A stretch of DNA of 64,000 nucleotides from Batkoa obscura (GCA_030770535.1 JASVEC010000009.1:310001-374000), one strand, 5' to 3'; positions 32,178-44,710 are shown, counted from the first letter of the stretch. A program made the numbers and translations. Notes: generated by a model not told the origin, from the letters alone.

Positions 32178-33740
32178 ATGAATTTATTATATCTATTGTC
32201 AATACTTTACTACTATAACGCTATCAACTCTGAAATAATATTTAAAAATGATAACAACGAGCTAACCTATAATTCAATAAATCTTTACCAGAATACTTTA
32301 ATTAATAGTGGTAAAGTACAAGAAATTTATATCCCAGAACTTGATGATAGTAGTTGTGAATTCAAAACCAAAAGTATCAAAAAAAATAGCAACAACAATT
32401 CAACATTGACAACAATAATATATCAACCAAATTTAAACTGCATTAGCTATATTTCACCATTAAGCAATATATTATCATTCCAAAACAAGTTGATTGAGAA
32501 TGGGTATCCAGCAATAGGATCAATAGTAATTGTCAGCTTAAAAGATGATCTACGTATATTGGGCAGTCCATCGTCGTTAGTTTATAATCCGTTTACAAAA
32601 TATGACAATATAAGCTATATATTAGTACCAGATTTTATAGATATAAACCAAATAAATGGCTATAAAAATTTATTGTATTATGATAATCGCAATTTATGGA
32701 CTGATAATTTGACTTCAATAAATGGACTCTCATTTAGCATATCGTTTAAAGTGCTAAAATTTGTATTAATATTCTCTCAAATAATCCTAGCTGGTTTTGT
32801 TGCTTCCCGTACAAAGTTTCGTGGTCGTTTACAATTAGGATTATTGCTGGTCGGGATTTTACAGTTAGGCGGTGATTGGTTAGCTAATTTATTAAATGGT
32901 ACTTATCAAACCGTAACCTTTTATTCCACTGTTATATTGCTACCTGCAGCAATAATTAATTCTTTAGTTGTGCTTAATTGGACAAATATCGTGTATCGTT
33001 TAAATACTAGAGTTAAGATACAGCCATTCAGAGTTGCAACAATAATAGAATCGGTACTTATCAATGTGTTGATTATACTAAGAATAATATTGTTATTGGC
33101 ATTAAACAACCTATGGTCATTAAAATATGACACTGTGAATTCCAATTGGTACAGCATATTAAACTACTTTATATTTTCATTGTCTTGTATTATACCATTA
33201 ATAATGGGGGTATCCTTTGTTTGCTTGGCGATGCAATTTTGCCCAATATTCCATGCAACTGCAAGATTAATTAACGCACAATGGTTCACAATGTTTATAT
33301 TAATGACTCGTATCTCTTTTAGTTTATTGCTAGTAAGTGACCATTTGCTGAAACTATTGAGCTATAGCCCAAGTCAGCATAACTCCTTCTCTATATTAAA
33401 CGATATCACTTTAATTGCCTACAATACTATGATCTTATTAACAGTAATTAAGATACAATCAATTTCCAGTGTTAAAGATAAGTGGACTCCAGAACAATTA
33501 GGCTTACAAGAAAATGAAGATGGGTCAATCACAGTAAATGAATCCAAAGATACATTGAACAAATGTGAATATAACAATGACAAAAGCATCCCAAATAAAG
33601 CTTTAAGCGCTGAGGATATGCGTACTAATCCATTCTATGCCAAAAATCTAGAATTTCGACAGGTAGAAAAAGCTAACCCATCACTTTCTTATGACTATGT
33701 TCGCTCAGTGAATTCTTCTACACACTCTTTATCTAATTAA
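32178..33740 (+). CDS. Seven-TM protein with secreted N-terminal domain, paralog 3
   Basis: A 520-residue, more distant member of the 7TM family at 24479 and 27325. A signal peptide (about 1-18) leads to an ectodomain with ELDDSSCEF and PNLNCISY (the two Cys) and the shared GYPAIGSIVIVSLKDDLRILG motif. Seven hydrophobic segments span about 190-425 and include VGILQLGGDWLANLL, close to VGILQHGGELLIHAL in paralog 1, and the shared SDHLLKLLSYS. Unlike its paralogs it has a long hydrophilic C-terminal tail of about 90 residues with several Ser/Asn stretches, suited to phosphorylation or adaptor binding. Receptor-like by layout; ligand unknown. No intron. Confidence 0.8.
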   Translation: MNLLYLLSILYYYNAINSEIIFKNDNNELTYNSINLYQNTLINSGKVQEIYIPELDDSSCEFKTKSIKKNSNNNSTLTTIIYQPNLNCISYISPLSNILSFQNKLIENGYPAIGSIVIVSLKDDLRILGSPSSLVYNPFTKYDNISYILVPDFIDINQINGYKNLLYYDNRNLWTDNLTSINGLSFSISFKVLKFVLIFSQIILAGFVASRTKFRGRLQLGLLLVGILQLGGDWLANLLNGTYQTVTFYSTVILLPAAIINSLVVLNWTNIVYRLNTRVKIQPFRVATIIESVLINVLIILRIILLLALNNLWSLKYDTVNSNWYSILNYFIFSLSCIIPLIMGVSFVCLAMQFCPIFHATARLINAQWFTMFILMTRISFSLLLVSDHLLKLLSYSPSQHNSFSILNDITLIAYNTMILLTVIKIQSISSVKDKWTPEQLGLQENEDGSITVNESKDTLNKCEYNNDKSIPNKALSAEDMRTNPFYAKNLEFRQVEKANPSLSYDYVRSVNSSTHSLSN

Positions 33741-34199
33741 ATTGCCGGTATGTGTATCTATAAATAAATTATTACCCCATTTCTGACTTCACATTCTTGG
33801 TTTTTCATATTATGTTCTTTTATTATTGTAAATAAATCCGGTTTATCATACAAATTTATGCAAAAAGGCTAAAATATTTTATGATAATATATTATTAAAT
33901 TTTTACACCAACTCTTTGAAGATACATACTAGGCCAAAGGCTAGCAACGAGCTTGTTTATGTATAATCCTAAAAGCGAAGGGATAAAACAAAACTGGTCA
34001 AAGAAGTTAAAGAAACAACGTTCTTTTATGTGCTTTATTTTTTAAATTTGCCTTAGGTGCTCCAGATTAAGTGAAAATTTTATACTATTTTTGAACTTCT
34101 CTCCATATTATACTTATAGAACTTACACCAAATCAATGCAACAGACGCTAAGATATAATTACCTTTACACAACAATTCTTTGTTTTTGGTATATTACTT
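33741..34199. other. Short intergenic stretch
   Basis: 3' flank of the third 7TM gene and the tail of the ABC transporter relic. Nothing else was seen. Confidence 0.45.
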
Positions 34200-36288
34200 T
34201 TTAATACTTATGTCTATTTCAAAGCTTATAATATCCTCCTTTTAGCTTTAAAAGGTCATCATGGGCACCTTATTTATATATTTTACCATCGCTTAAACTG
34301 AATGTTAGTAACAATAACCCTCATTATAATATGTTTTAGTTACTATATAATACAACCAATGTGCTTTATGGTTGTAAACCTAAGCGAAACTTAATTATAT
34401 TTTTCTTTCCTATTGAAAAATCTTTTAAGGACTTTTGGAAGAGGTTTTCTGTGATACTAAAATACTAGTATTCATATACAAAATCAAACACATATATCAC
34501 TTACATGTCTAATAATGAGATAGCTTCATCGAGTATAACAGCTGAATAATTCTTTAAAAACACATGAGCTATTAATAAGTTTATTAACATATTTTTTAAA
34601 CATTAAAAATTCAATATCTAACACTGATCTTTATACTTCCTCTACGGATAGAGTTGAACCTAACACTTCAGCTTTTGTATCAAAACTTTCAAGTTGATTT
34701 ATGAGCTTTTTTAGCTGCTTCAATGGTTTCCCAATCACTGATATTTGAGTTCCTGTGTTTTATATTATATTTGATTGAGTCGTTGAAAAGAGGGAGCAAC
34801 TTTTGATATAAATTGGTAAACTTTAAATTGAAATGCGAATTACTTAGGGAACAATACTAAAAAAAGACCTAACTGCCCTTTCATCAAGAGATTTAATATC
34901 TTTTCCCTTAACAAAAATATCTCCTAATGTTGGATTATAAGATTTGTTTAACAATATAACTAAAGTGGATTTCCCATTTCCAGAGTTGCCAAAAACAGCT
35001 AGATTTTCCCCTTATTCACTTTGAAGCTAATATTATTTATGAGTAGCACTTTATCCAAATAATTGAAAAAAATATTTCGTGTTAAATTGACTAGCCCCTC
35101 TAAAGCAACATGAAAACATAAATGCTAAATCTAACAGGATAACCACTAAAAAAATCGATATCCTTGGGGTCTTCATCAAAATCAAAAGTACTTGGTAAGT
35201 CAATGATTTCAAGTAGCTGTTTAGAGCTAGCAACTACATCTTTCGTATTGAATAAATGACACGGAAACTATATATCTAATGATTTATGGTTTAATATCAA
35301 ACAATTCAAATTTAAATATAGTTACCCATAAAAAATATTATCAAAAAAGGAAGTAAACTATACAAAATCACTTGTTTTCCATCCCCATTATAAATTTTAA
35401 AAGCACAAATCGATACACAAGTTCCAAATGGTGAATTTTCCTTGCTTCTTTTCCTTACTGCTTCTTGGTATCGCTTAAAGTCCCTCTCTTCCCTTAAAAG
35501 TAATTTAACAATATCAAACATCCTTATATTATTATTAATTATATAACTGATTCTGTCTTCAACTTCAATATCCGTATCCTCTCCAATGGATATTAATAAT
35601 TTTATTATAAAGTATAAAATACTATGTAGTATCTAAGCGACCGAGATCCGCTACCATACATACAACGGTGAAAAGCATAAAAATCAAAGTGAAGGTTAAA
35701 CTGAATGCATCATATTAAACATGTAAAGAAACAAAGCAACCGACAATCCTCAATATATGTTCTATGAATATCCTATAGGCCACATCCTTCAACCTTCCAA
35801 TGATTGAATCCTAGTAAAAATATTCAATAAATTGAACGGATTAAAACACATTATTATTATTGAATGAAGCAATATAGAGTAATCGTTTTCAACTAGATGT
35901 CTATACTGAAGGCAGGAAAACTTGGCTAAATATTATAGTTGTTATTGAAACCTCAATCTCTTGGGTAATTTTTTAAAATATTTCTTTCGCACATCGTGAA
36001 ATAAATTCATCTGGAAATTAATCGTTGTGTTACAAAGTATACCTTATTTACATACTTAATAGATCTAAATAAGAAAAAGAGTACAAAGGTATAAAAATAA
36101 CCATTCTAAAATGTTGTTTTTGCATATAAAAATAAATTTGAATAACAACGTATAATAAAGTAAGTTACTTCTATTATAGAGCTTTAATTCTACGAAATTA
36201 ATTGTTCTCTTTAATTAAATTGGTCTATAAAGATTAAAAACTCTTTCAAATACAATTACTCCTATAGTTGTATTAATCTCTAGCACAT

Positions 36289-36387
36289 AGGAATGTTTTT
36301 TTTGGTCTCATTACTTTTTCCATCTTTTAAGCGTTATTTGAGCGGAAAGATTGTTAGTAAAATTCTTAAACAAAAAAATACATCCCC
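36289..36387 (-). mobile_element. Miniature inverted-repeat element, copy 8
   Basis: Full-length copy with the GCGTTATTTGAGCGG block. Flanks are ACAT on the left and ATGT on the right, which do not match as direct repeats, so one side may have mutated. It lies within the ABC transporter relic. Confidence 0.78.
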
Positions 36388-37239
36388 ATGTAAAATTAAA
36401 ATATTGTAGAATACCTAAGATCATACATATTGAACAAAAAACACGTACCAAACTACTATTAAAGCCATTAGAAAGTTTAAAATAGTTTGACCCTATTTCT
36501 CAAATGAGATGATATCAAATAAGCCTTAGCTGTACTCCTGCTGAATACTAACAATATCGAAATACTCTATAAACTTTGAATTGGGATTGAAACCTCATCT
36601 CATATTAATATAACCAATAGAAGTAGAAAATGTCATTACTGTTCACATATTGATTGAAATGCTTATAATTCATGGTTATTATTTCCTTTACTATAACTAT
36701 TTATACCTTCTAATGTACACGCTTTTTACATTCTATTATTTCTAGAGCACTGATTTATGCTTTGATTTGAGTGCTTCTTATATTGTCCCTATCCTTCCTA
36801 GTCTACATATTTCATTATGTTTATAGTTGTTTGAATTCTATAATAAGAAATTAATCCACTTCATAAATATGATAAGTTAATGATTTGCAAACAATATGAA
36901 ATTTATTTTATTAAATTAGATTAAAATACCCAAAAATATTTGAAATTTAAAAAAGTTCATAAACTATGTTTAAGGCACAATTTAATCTATCCAAAACATG
37001 CAAATTGACATTGGCTCTCGCTTCCAAGTCATATGGAAGAGCTAGGTGGTCGGATCTCCTTATGTTTCTGTCTAAAACCCTCAAATTATATTCCTTCATA
37101 AATTTTCAATTAGTTTTCTCCTTTTTTTGAATTAAATCGCCACTTTCTCTTTGAGTTGCTATGATTTAAAGGAGGGTATACAAATTTTGAATATTGACTA
37201 TTCTAATACAAATATCAATAATAATGTAAACTGCGATTT

Positions 37240-37338
37240 GGGGATGTATTTTTATGTTTAAGAATTTTACTAACAATCTTTCCACTCAAATAGCGCTTAA
37301 AAGATGGAAAAAGTAATGAAACCAAAAAAAACATCCTC
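37240..37338 (+). mobile_element. Miniature inverted-repeat element, copy 9, with ATTT direct repeats
   Basis: Starts GGGGATGTATTTTTATG and ends AACATCCTC. Flanked by ATTT at 37236-37239 and 37339-37342, a non-palindromic direct repeat that supports a 4-base target duplication. It lies within the ABC transporter relic. Confidence 0.83.
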
Positions 37339-37805
37339 ATTTGTTTTTATTATAAACATCTAGATTCAAAAGATTCGCTTTGAATAGTAGCAATCTGTAG
37401 ATTGAATGGCCTACTAGAGTAAAAGCTACTAACCCTACAATCAAAATTCAATCTTGAGTCCCACTTGGGTGGTTTTAATCATTTTTTGTCTATTACTGAA
37501 TTTGATATCCATTGAAATCTTTTTACCACCTAGCTTGCTATTTCAAACTTTAAGAAAGGTTTTACTGATGTGATTGATTTGAAAAGCTTTACCGTTAAAC
37601 TTGGTGACCTATATATCTAAAAGGTGATATTAAAAATAAAAATCATTGAAAAGCAGCTTAATAGCCTATATTGTATTGACAAAAATGGTACATGGAATTG
37701 CATAGATGAACTAATAAAGCAAAGCTATCGATTTAGCATTTATTGTACAATGCTAAATAATAGTAGCACTTTAAATAATTAAAAGTTGATTTTCAACAGC
37801 AATAT

Positions 37806-37901
37806 AGGGATGTATTTTTTTTAAGAATTTTACTAATAATTCTTCCACTCAAATAGCGCTTAAAAAATGGAAAAAATAATGAAGCCAAAAGAAACACCCC
37901 C
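37806..37901 (+). mobile_element. Miniature inverted-repeat element, copy 10
   Basis: Starts AGGGATGTATTTTTT and ends AACACCCCC, flanked by ATAT on both sides. It lies within the ABC transporter relic. Confidence 0.82.
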
Positions 37902-38700
37902 ATATTATCAACAATAACATTGACACAACAAAAAGATACTCAACCCTACCGAGATTTTGCTAACACTGAAACTTTTAAATTATCAATTCTTATATCATTT
38001 TCCAAAAAGTTAACACCCTCCAATTCAAGGTTAGAATTATCTAAAAAAGCTAGAATAATACAGGTATAAGCACGTATATCCTTATTCTCATTTTTCACTT
38101 AAATCAGTTATTCATAACTCTCAAAGGAGTTATCTTAACAGCATTATGGACAGAAGAGTCGCAAAAAAAGGCAACAAAGTTTAAAATTCCTGCTAATGGG
38201 GAGTTTATCATAACCCATTAATCTAAAATACTGCTTCCCTTTGAACTAATGTCATAATAAGTATATGAGAAGGTAGCTTCAATCTTTTTGGTGACTATTT
38301 TATCGTGAACAAACACAAGTTGTAAGTCAACTACAATCAATACATTAAAGGAAGCATAAAATAACTTACAAATCAAGGCAGGTCAACCAAGAAATATACT
38401 CATTGTACTAGTTATATTTTGAAATGGTAATCTCCATAAATGACCAATATGAACCCAGATATCATAAACTGCTATAACTGCCTATAGTCATAGAGATATC
38501 CTGTCTATTAACTTGTAGTCGTAGATAACTAAAATATTTAGTTGTGATATTTAATACATAGATAGTACTCACATATAAAATCATAAATAATAGCATGATA
38601 AAGGCTAATATGCGAGAGATGGTGGATACTGTAGGATACTAAGTTTTTTTGAAGAACAATAAGAGGTGACATGATCCATATTTAAACCTTAGTTGAACGC

Positions 38701-39350
38701 GTCAGTAAATTTATATTTATATTTTTCTAATAAATTCCACATTATATTATTATAGTAAACATAGGGAATATAAGCTATGGATTTTAAAAGAACTGAAAGG
38801 GATTACAAATGCAATATTATAAAATAAACTATCATACAATATCAAAAATGTATTAGTTAAAATAAACCAGACTAAGCACTTGTTATTAGATTTTAAATAT
38901 TCTTAATGTAAATAGTAATTAAATTTCAATAAAAGAAATTAAAGCCTTAACAATATTAGTGAATATTAACGGTTTAAACTATAATAAAGTATACTAGGTT
39001 GATAAAATGATTACTCCTGATGAATTTGATATTCATCTTTTTTAATTTGAATCTGAAAAACTTTCACACACTAAAAGAATTCACCAATTAAATAAAAATA
39101 ATTTTATTATGATTAGATCCTATATATAACAAAACTTTATAATAAATAAATAAATAAAATTAATTGTTAGTTAAATACTAAACTAAAAATGGTATAAAAT
39201 TAAGTATATTTATATATATAGGCAAGTTAAATTTAATATTTAAAAACCAAGAAAAAAAAGGAATAATTAAACGATAAAAATCGATATCAAAAAAATACAC
39301 TTAGTAATAAAGGAGGGTAAAAAGGGGTGGTGGTCTCGTTAACCAGTGAG
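38701..39350. other. Intergenic region, nothing recognised
   Basis: AT-rich sequence upstream of the ABC relic and downstream of the small membrane protein gene. Nothing supported was seen. Confidence 0.45.
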
Positions 39351-39704
39351 TTAGCATAGGACGGCAAAGAAGCAAGAAAAAGTAATTCCTATAGAAGTTA
39401 GAAACAAGAATAAATCCGCTATGGTAAATATCTGATTCGATAAGTCCAGGTTGATAATCAACCAAAATTGAGATAAAAACAAAAATAACCAAGGATAGAG
39501 TTTAACATTACTATTTACAAACCAAAGCTTATATTCACTTAAAAACAAACTTAAACCAACGGATAATAAACTGATTAATTGATACATCTTATTATTATCG
39601 TAATGATTGTTTTGATATGATAATATTAAATAAAAGATAGAACATAATAAGGTTTGTGTCATTAGGTTACTTTGCCATAAATTATAATAGCTCCTTGAAC
39701 GCAT
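39351..39704 (-). CDS. Small four-TM membrane protein, family unknown
   Basis: A 117-residue hydrophobic protein with about four membrane segments (roughly 13-30, 41-56, 67-88, 93-117) and a basic start MRSRSYYNLWQ that would stay cytosolic. The pattern (NxMYQLISLLSVGLSLFLSE, then LYPWLFLFLSQFWL) is clean enough to look coding, and the upstream leader is typical. I do not recognise the family. Small ER or Golgi membrane proteins have this shape. The frame ends soon after the last helix, and an alternative end by splicing into the next frame (toward LTRPPPLFTLL) cannot be excluded. Confidence 0.55.
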   Translation of the reverse strand: MRSRSYYNLWQSNLMTQTLLCSIFYLILSYQNNHYDNNKMYQLISLLSVGLSLFLSEYKLWFVNSNVKLYPWLFLFLSQFWLIINLDLSNQIFTIADLFLFLTSIGITFSCFFAVLC

Positions 39705-40777
39705 TGTTATATTCTTTTAGTTGTTAAATTGGATTGATTAATTGATAGTAAAAAAATAGAGTTGATTCTAAATTGAAAAAACAAAACACCAAAGTGAAAT
39801 AAAATTAACTTTAAAACTTCAAAACTTCTCCCACTTAAATTTTGACTTTAAATTGGTTCTTCTGTCATGTGAAAGTAGTGGTTGTTATAATCTATTGGTG
39901 GAATTTTAAAGGCGATTTCAAGCTGATGAGAACATTAATATTTTATTCTATTTATTCTATATTTTTATATTAAATATTCCAGTTTTTGGCAATTTCGTTA
40001 AATAAAATTGATCAGTTCCTGCTCAGTATTCTAATTTACGTTAATTCGCCTTTCTTCTAATAACTCCAGTAGGGTGGTATTATCGTTAAATCAAAGCAGT
40101 TAATTTCTTTTCATTTTTTGGGTAAATCAGGTTAAATTTTTGCAGCCCAATTATTTTTTTTGGGTAGATCCAGTTCACTCAATAAAAATTCTTATGTCCT
40201 ATTCTAATAAACAAAATTTGAGAAAAACGCAAATTTTTGAAATTTAGGAAAAACTGGAAAGCGGACTTATAATAGGAAAAACTGATAAATCGATTTAACC
40301 GATTGAGATATAAAAGAACTAATTTTCGAAGGCTTGTAAAAAAACTAGTTTAGTGACAAACCTTGGGAGAAAAATAAAGTGAAGCTTTATTTTGTACAAT
40401 ATACCATTAATTTAAAAGAATTGATTTATATTATAAATATTCGAGAAACATAATAACGGCTTACTAATCATGATAAAATTTAGAAAAATTAATGACGTAT
40501 ACTAAAAAACTTATCTAATACTTTCAATGAACGGAGCCAATCAAATGCGTTTTATACTGTAATCTGATATAAAAATTCGAATTTTATTGGTAAATATTAG
40601 TATCTAATGATAATTCATCCTTTTCTAAAAATAGTAAAATCGCTATTAAAACTTTAAATTTTTAATAATGATGATTATAAAGCAAAAATAGCATTTAAAA
40701 AAACGAATATAAATACTGATACGTTTTTTTATTAATAGCTATTTTTTTTTAACTCTTGTAAATTTTTGAATATCAAA
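39705..40777. other. Divergent promoter region
   Basis: Lies between the small membrane protein (minus) and glucose-6-phosphate dehydrogenase (plus). TATAAAT at 40708-40714 is 64-70 bases before the dehydrogenase start. No element copy was seen. Confidence 0.45.
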
Positions 40778-42392
40778 ATGGTTGCGTCAAATGCTATTGT
40801 TGGTAAGACTATCCTTTATTTTATTTATCTATATATTTAATAAGAATAAAATTAGTATTGGGAGCTAGTGGTGATTTAGCAAAAAAGAAAACTTTCCCAG
40901 CTTTATTTGGTATATTTAAACATGATTATATGCCAGAGAATACCAAAATTTTTGGATATGCCCGTTCAGATATGAGTCGCGAAGAATTCCATAAAAGAAT
41001 TAGCGAAAAGTTAGGCGATGACAAAGAAAAAGTCCAAAAATTTTTAGATTTATGTCATTATGTAAAAGGAAGTTACGATAAAGATGAAGACTTTAAAAAA
41101 TTAACTAAAGAAATGGAAGATTTTGAAAAGAACTCAAAAGATAAGCGTAGAATTTTTTACCTTGCTTTACCCCCATCTGTCTATGGTCAAGTAGGCAAAG
41201 GCCTTAAACATAACTGCTATACCGATGATGGCAAAGTACGTCTTATTGTTGAAAAGCCTTTTGGCATGGATACAGAATCCTCTTTAGAGCTTGGTAAGCA
41301 ATTATCTAGTTTATGGAAAGAAGATGAGGTAAAATACAGTCTATTAATTGTTCATTAGTTTTATAAATTTAATTAGATCTACCGTATTGATCATTACCTT
41401 GGTAAAGAAATGGTAAAAAATATCTTACCATTAAGATTTGCCAATGTATTCTTTTCTGCTGCATGGAATCGTACATTTATTGATAATGTACAAATCACTT
41501 TTAAAGAACCATTTGGTACTGAAGGGCGTGGTGGTTACTTTGATGAGTTTGGTATCATTCGTGACGTCATCCAAAACCACCTTATTCAAGTATTATGTTA
41601 TATTGCTATGGAAAAACCAATTTCATTAAATGCTGAACATGTACGTGATGAAAAGGTCAAAGTACTTCGTGCCATTAAGCCACTTACTGCTGATCAAGTA
41701 TTAATTGGACAATATGTTAAATCAGAAGATGGTAGCAAACCAGGATATAAAGATGATTCTGGCGTTGATAAAGACTCTAATGCACCCACCTTTGCAGCTA
41801 CTTCTCTCCATATTGATAATGAACGTTGGGCAGGAGTACCATTTATCATCAAAAGTGGAAAAGGTAATTTAAACAAGATAAAGTAGTGTTTCAAACAACT
41901 AATGTATTATTAGCTTTGGATGAGCATAAAGTAGAAGTTCGTATTCAATTTAGAGAAGTACCAGGAAACATTTTCCCAGATGTTTCTAGAAATGAATTGG
42001 TTATTCGTCTTCAACCAAATGAATCTGTTTACGTTAAATATCAAAATAAATTACCAGGTTTAGAAATGAAGACCGTTATCTCAGAGCTTGATTTAACTTA
42101 TAAAGAAAGATTCCCTAACCAACGTATCCCCGATGCTTATGAGGCCCTTATTTTAGATGTACTCAATGACAACCATTCCAATTTCGTTAGAAATGATGAG
42201 TTGGATGCTGCTTGGAGAATCTTTACACCTATCTTACATGAAATTGATGCTAAAAAGATTATATCCAAACCCTATGCTTATGGTACACGTGGACCTAAAG
42301 AACTTAGTGAATTCATTGAAAAGAATGGCTATAAGCGTAATAGTCAAAAATACGATTGGAAAGAGGTTAAAACCCAGCAAGGAAAATTATAA
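40778..42392 (+). CDS. ZWF1: Glucose-6-phosphate 1-dehydrogenase, four exons
   Basis: Catalyses the NADP-dependent first step of the oxidative pentose phosphate pathway in the cytosol. Exons are 40778-40802, 40856-41328, 41377-41863 and 41914-42392; introns are 48-53 bases, GT-AG, with consistent phase. The product has 487 residues, near the fungal norm of about 500. The coenzyme motif GASGDLA is at 11-17, EKPFG follows, and the substrate-binding RIDHYLGKE is at 161-169. The catalytic His is in [19 protein letters not shown]. The third intron splits [16 protein letters not shown], and reading through it meets a stop at once. The structural NADP region ([16 protein letters not shown]) and the C-terminal YGTRGPKE are intact. 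It appears functional. Confidence 0.96.
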
Positions 42393-42725
42393 TTATTGCG
42401 TTGAAAATTCTTATTTTATTAAAAAAGCCTGTTAATAAGCTTATTTATCATTTTGTTATTTTTATTACTTTGAATTATTTAAATATTTTAGGTTAATCAT
42501 TGAAAGAGCAATATGGTTTATTAAGACATCTAAGATTTTAAAGACTCAAAATAAGAAGGTAAATTGGAAAGGTTAAGAAATAGATAAGGGGCCAATATGG
42601 AAGCCTAAAAGAACCAATATCATAAATAAGGATAATTTTGCTACTAAGAAGCATAGTCCTTTAATATTTTTTGTATCAAAAAAATAAAATTGATGAATTA
42701 TAACATACGATAAATCAATTTATTA
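42393..42725. other. Convergent 3' region
   Basis: 3' flanks of the dehydrogenase and kelch gene 1. AT-rich with no further feature. Confidence 0.45.
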
Positions 42726-44403
42726 TTAATTTAACCTATCTGAATTAGCAGATAATATGGTCGAACCATGGTTAACTTTAACAGCCTCATGCTTTGAACG
42801 ATCAGTTGGAAATTCACTAGAAGATAGAACTGTAGATTTATATTGAATTCTATCAGGAATTGTTTTACTTTCATCCATTATAACATCACTCTCTTCTTCA
42901 GCTGATAAAACAGAAGCATTAGAATTTCTACGATCCAAAGATTTTTTACTTATTATTGGTAAACTTGGATTCTTATGTTTAGCTAACATAGGTTTTGCCG
43001 AATCATGGGGATTCTTAGCTAACCTAGCAGCTCTTACAGCAGCTTTTCTTTTTTCATAGGCTTCTTGACGTCTCTTTTTGCGTAAATAATAAACAATAAC
43101 AAAGATAATGATAAATAAAGCAAATAAACCACCGATTGTACCACCGATAATAGCACCTAATAATAACAAAGAATGAATATTATAATCAAAATGATATTAT
43201 TTTAAGTTACCTAAATTACTACCCCCACTAGATTGATTATTATTATTATTATTATTATCAGTTGGGTTATAAGTATTAACATATAAAAATTGTTCTTTAT
43301 TAAATTGATTTAAAGCCAATTCATTATGAACAAGAATATCAGTATCTTTCAAATCCAATACTAACATTTTTAAAAAGCTAGTCAATTTTGATTCCTCTTT
43401 AGAATAACTATAACCCCCCATTAAATAACATTGATTGTCTTTAATAGCTGTTGTAAAGCCTAATAAAGCATATGGTAAATCTTGAGAACTTTTTTTAAGT
43501 TCATTGGTATTGAGGTTAAAAGTGTAAATAGAGCTTGAGGGGATGACATCATTATTGTTAGTGTTGTCAGAGGAGTTGGCGTTATAACCTCCAAGGATGT
43601 AAATTTGATTGTTTTTTACTATAAATTAAAATTAACAAATTATAATTAACTCAATTAAATTACAACTTACCAAAAGAATCATGATATACAACAGGGAGTC
43701 CTTTAATAGCCTTTGAATCTTCATTATTAAGATTAAAAATTAGAGTTTGATTATTAACTTTATTTCCATTAGTGGGATCCGCACCACCAATAATATATAA
43801 TTGATTGTTAATTACATGAGTGGTATGGCCAATTAAAGTATTAAACCCAAACTTCGACAATGAGTATTTAGCAGCAGATAAAGACCTATCTTCAGTTAAT
43901 CGAAAAATTAAACTTGAAGCTTTAGGTTTAAGACTATCACTATTATAAGGAGGAGTTAGCATACCTCCAACAATGAGATAAGTATTATCTTTTAATTGAG
44001 TAACAGTATGACCTGATAAATAAAACGATTTATTATCCAATGAAGTTGTAGGTTGTAATTTTTGTTTTGACATCTTATTTTGATTAGGATAATAGCAATT
44101 AATTGTAGTTAATTCAGTTAATAAACAGAATTGGGATTTATAATAGAAGACAGTATTAGATACAAATTTACTATCAGTGGTGGGAATTGTTTGGAATTGA
44201 GATTGTGAATTGAAATCCCATAGATTGTAATTGATATTGGATTCAGGAAATTGTTGAGATGAATTAGGACTTGAAGAATCGATATAAAAAAGTTGAGTCC
44301 CATCGGATACGCTAGATACTCGATTGATATCGGATAAAGTAATGGAGTACACATACTGAACTATTAAGATTAAAGTAATTAATAGTTGAAACATGATGAA
44401 CAA
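42726..44403 (-). CDS. Kelch-repeat single-TM membrane protein 1, three exons
   Basis: Exons are 44403-43671, 43618-43211 and 43156-42726, giving 523 residues. The signal peptide is MFIMFQLLITLILIVQYVYS; an internal Met4 is an alternative start. The extracellular part carries kelch-type blades with paired Gly: LIVGGMLTPP, QLYIIGGADP, QIYILGGYNA and CYLMGGYSYS. An Asn run and Ser/Gly linker lead to the membrane span GGTIGGLFALFIIIFVIVYY, followed by a basic stop-transfer RKKRR and a cytoplasmic tail of about 115 residues. Such kelch/single-TM proteins are a recurring fungal family of unknown function, perhaps cell-surface ligand or wall sensing. The second intron ends just before the TM exon. 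Confidence 0.87.
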
Positions 44404-44710
44404 TATGAATTATTTTAAGTGCTATTTTTAATTGATGTTGTTATGTTTGTTATTGAACTTTTTTTAACTATGCTTTATTAATTATTGAATAAGTGAAGTT
44501 TATAACAAAAGAAAAACCGAAAATGGACTCACATATCCAAATAATAATAAAATAATTTATTGTTCCTGTTAAGAACATAGTAACTTTACAATTTCATTTT
44601 GTTATTGATTATTATTGTTATTCACTAATTTAGTAATCTTCTTGCTTCCAAATATTCTAATTTATTAACCTTAATTTTAACTATTTTTATGAATTTTGAA
44701 ATTTTTATAT

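Larger units (their letters stand above)
34200..38700 (-). pseudogene. Decayed ABCB-type ABC transporter gene
   Basis: Scattered minus-strand landmarks appear in the order of a full-length ABCB (P-glycoprotein-like) exporter. Near 38.5 kb NITTKYFSYLRLQVNRQDIS resembles the first membrane domain. Near 37.4 kb FYSSRPFNLQ resembles an A-loop. Near 36.55 kb IVSIQQEYS followed by GLFDIIS resembles a Q-loop. At 35.3-35.5 kb REERDFKRYQEAV resembles the second membrane domain. At 34964-34990 GNSGNGKST is a clear Walker A, at 34522-34539 VILDEA is Walker B, and near 34.24 kb GAHDDLLKLKGGYY is the typical C-terminus. Many stops and frameshifts interrupt it, such as the stop after SFFSIVP and one before GAHDDLL, and no ABC signature LSGGQ is readable. 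Three miniature elements lie inside. The second half is well supported; the first half is weaker. Confidence 0.75.

Noticed and set aside
41438-41894. Open frames inside the dehydrogenase gene in other frames or strands
   Set aside because: Shadows of the G6PD exons; the joined exons explain the locus fully.
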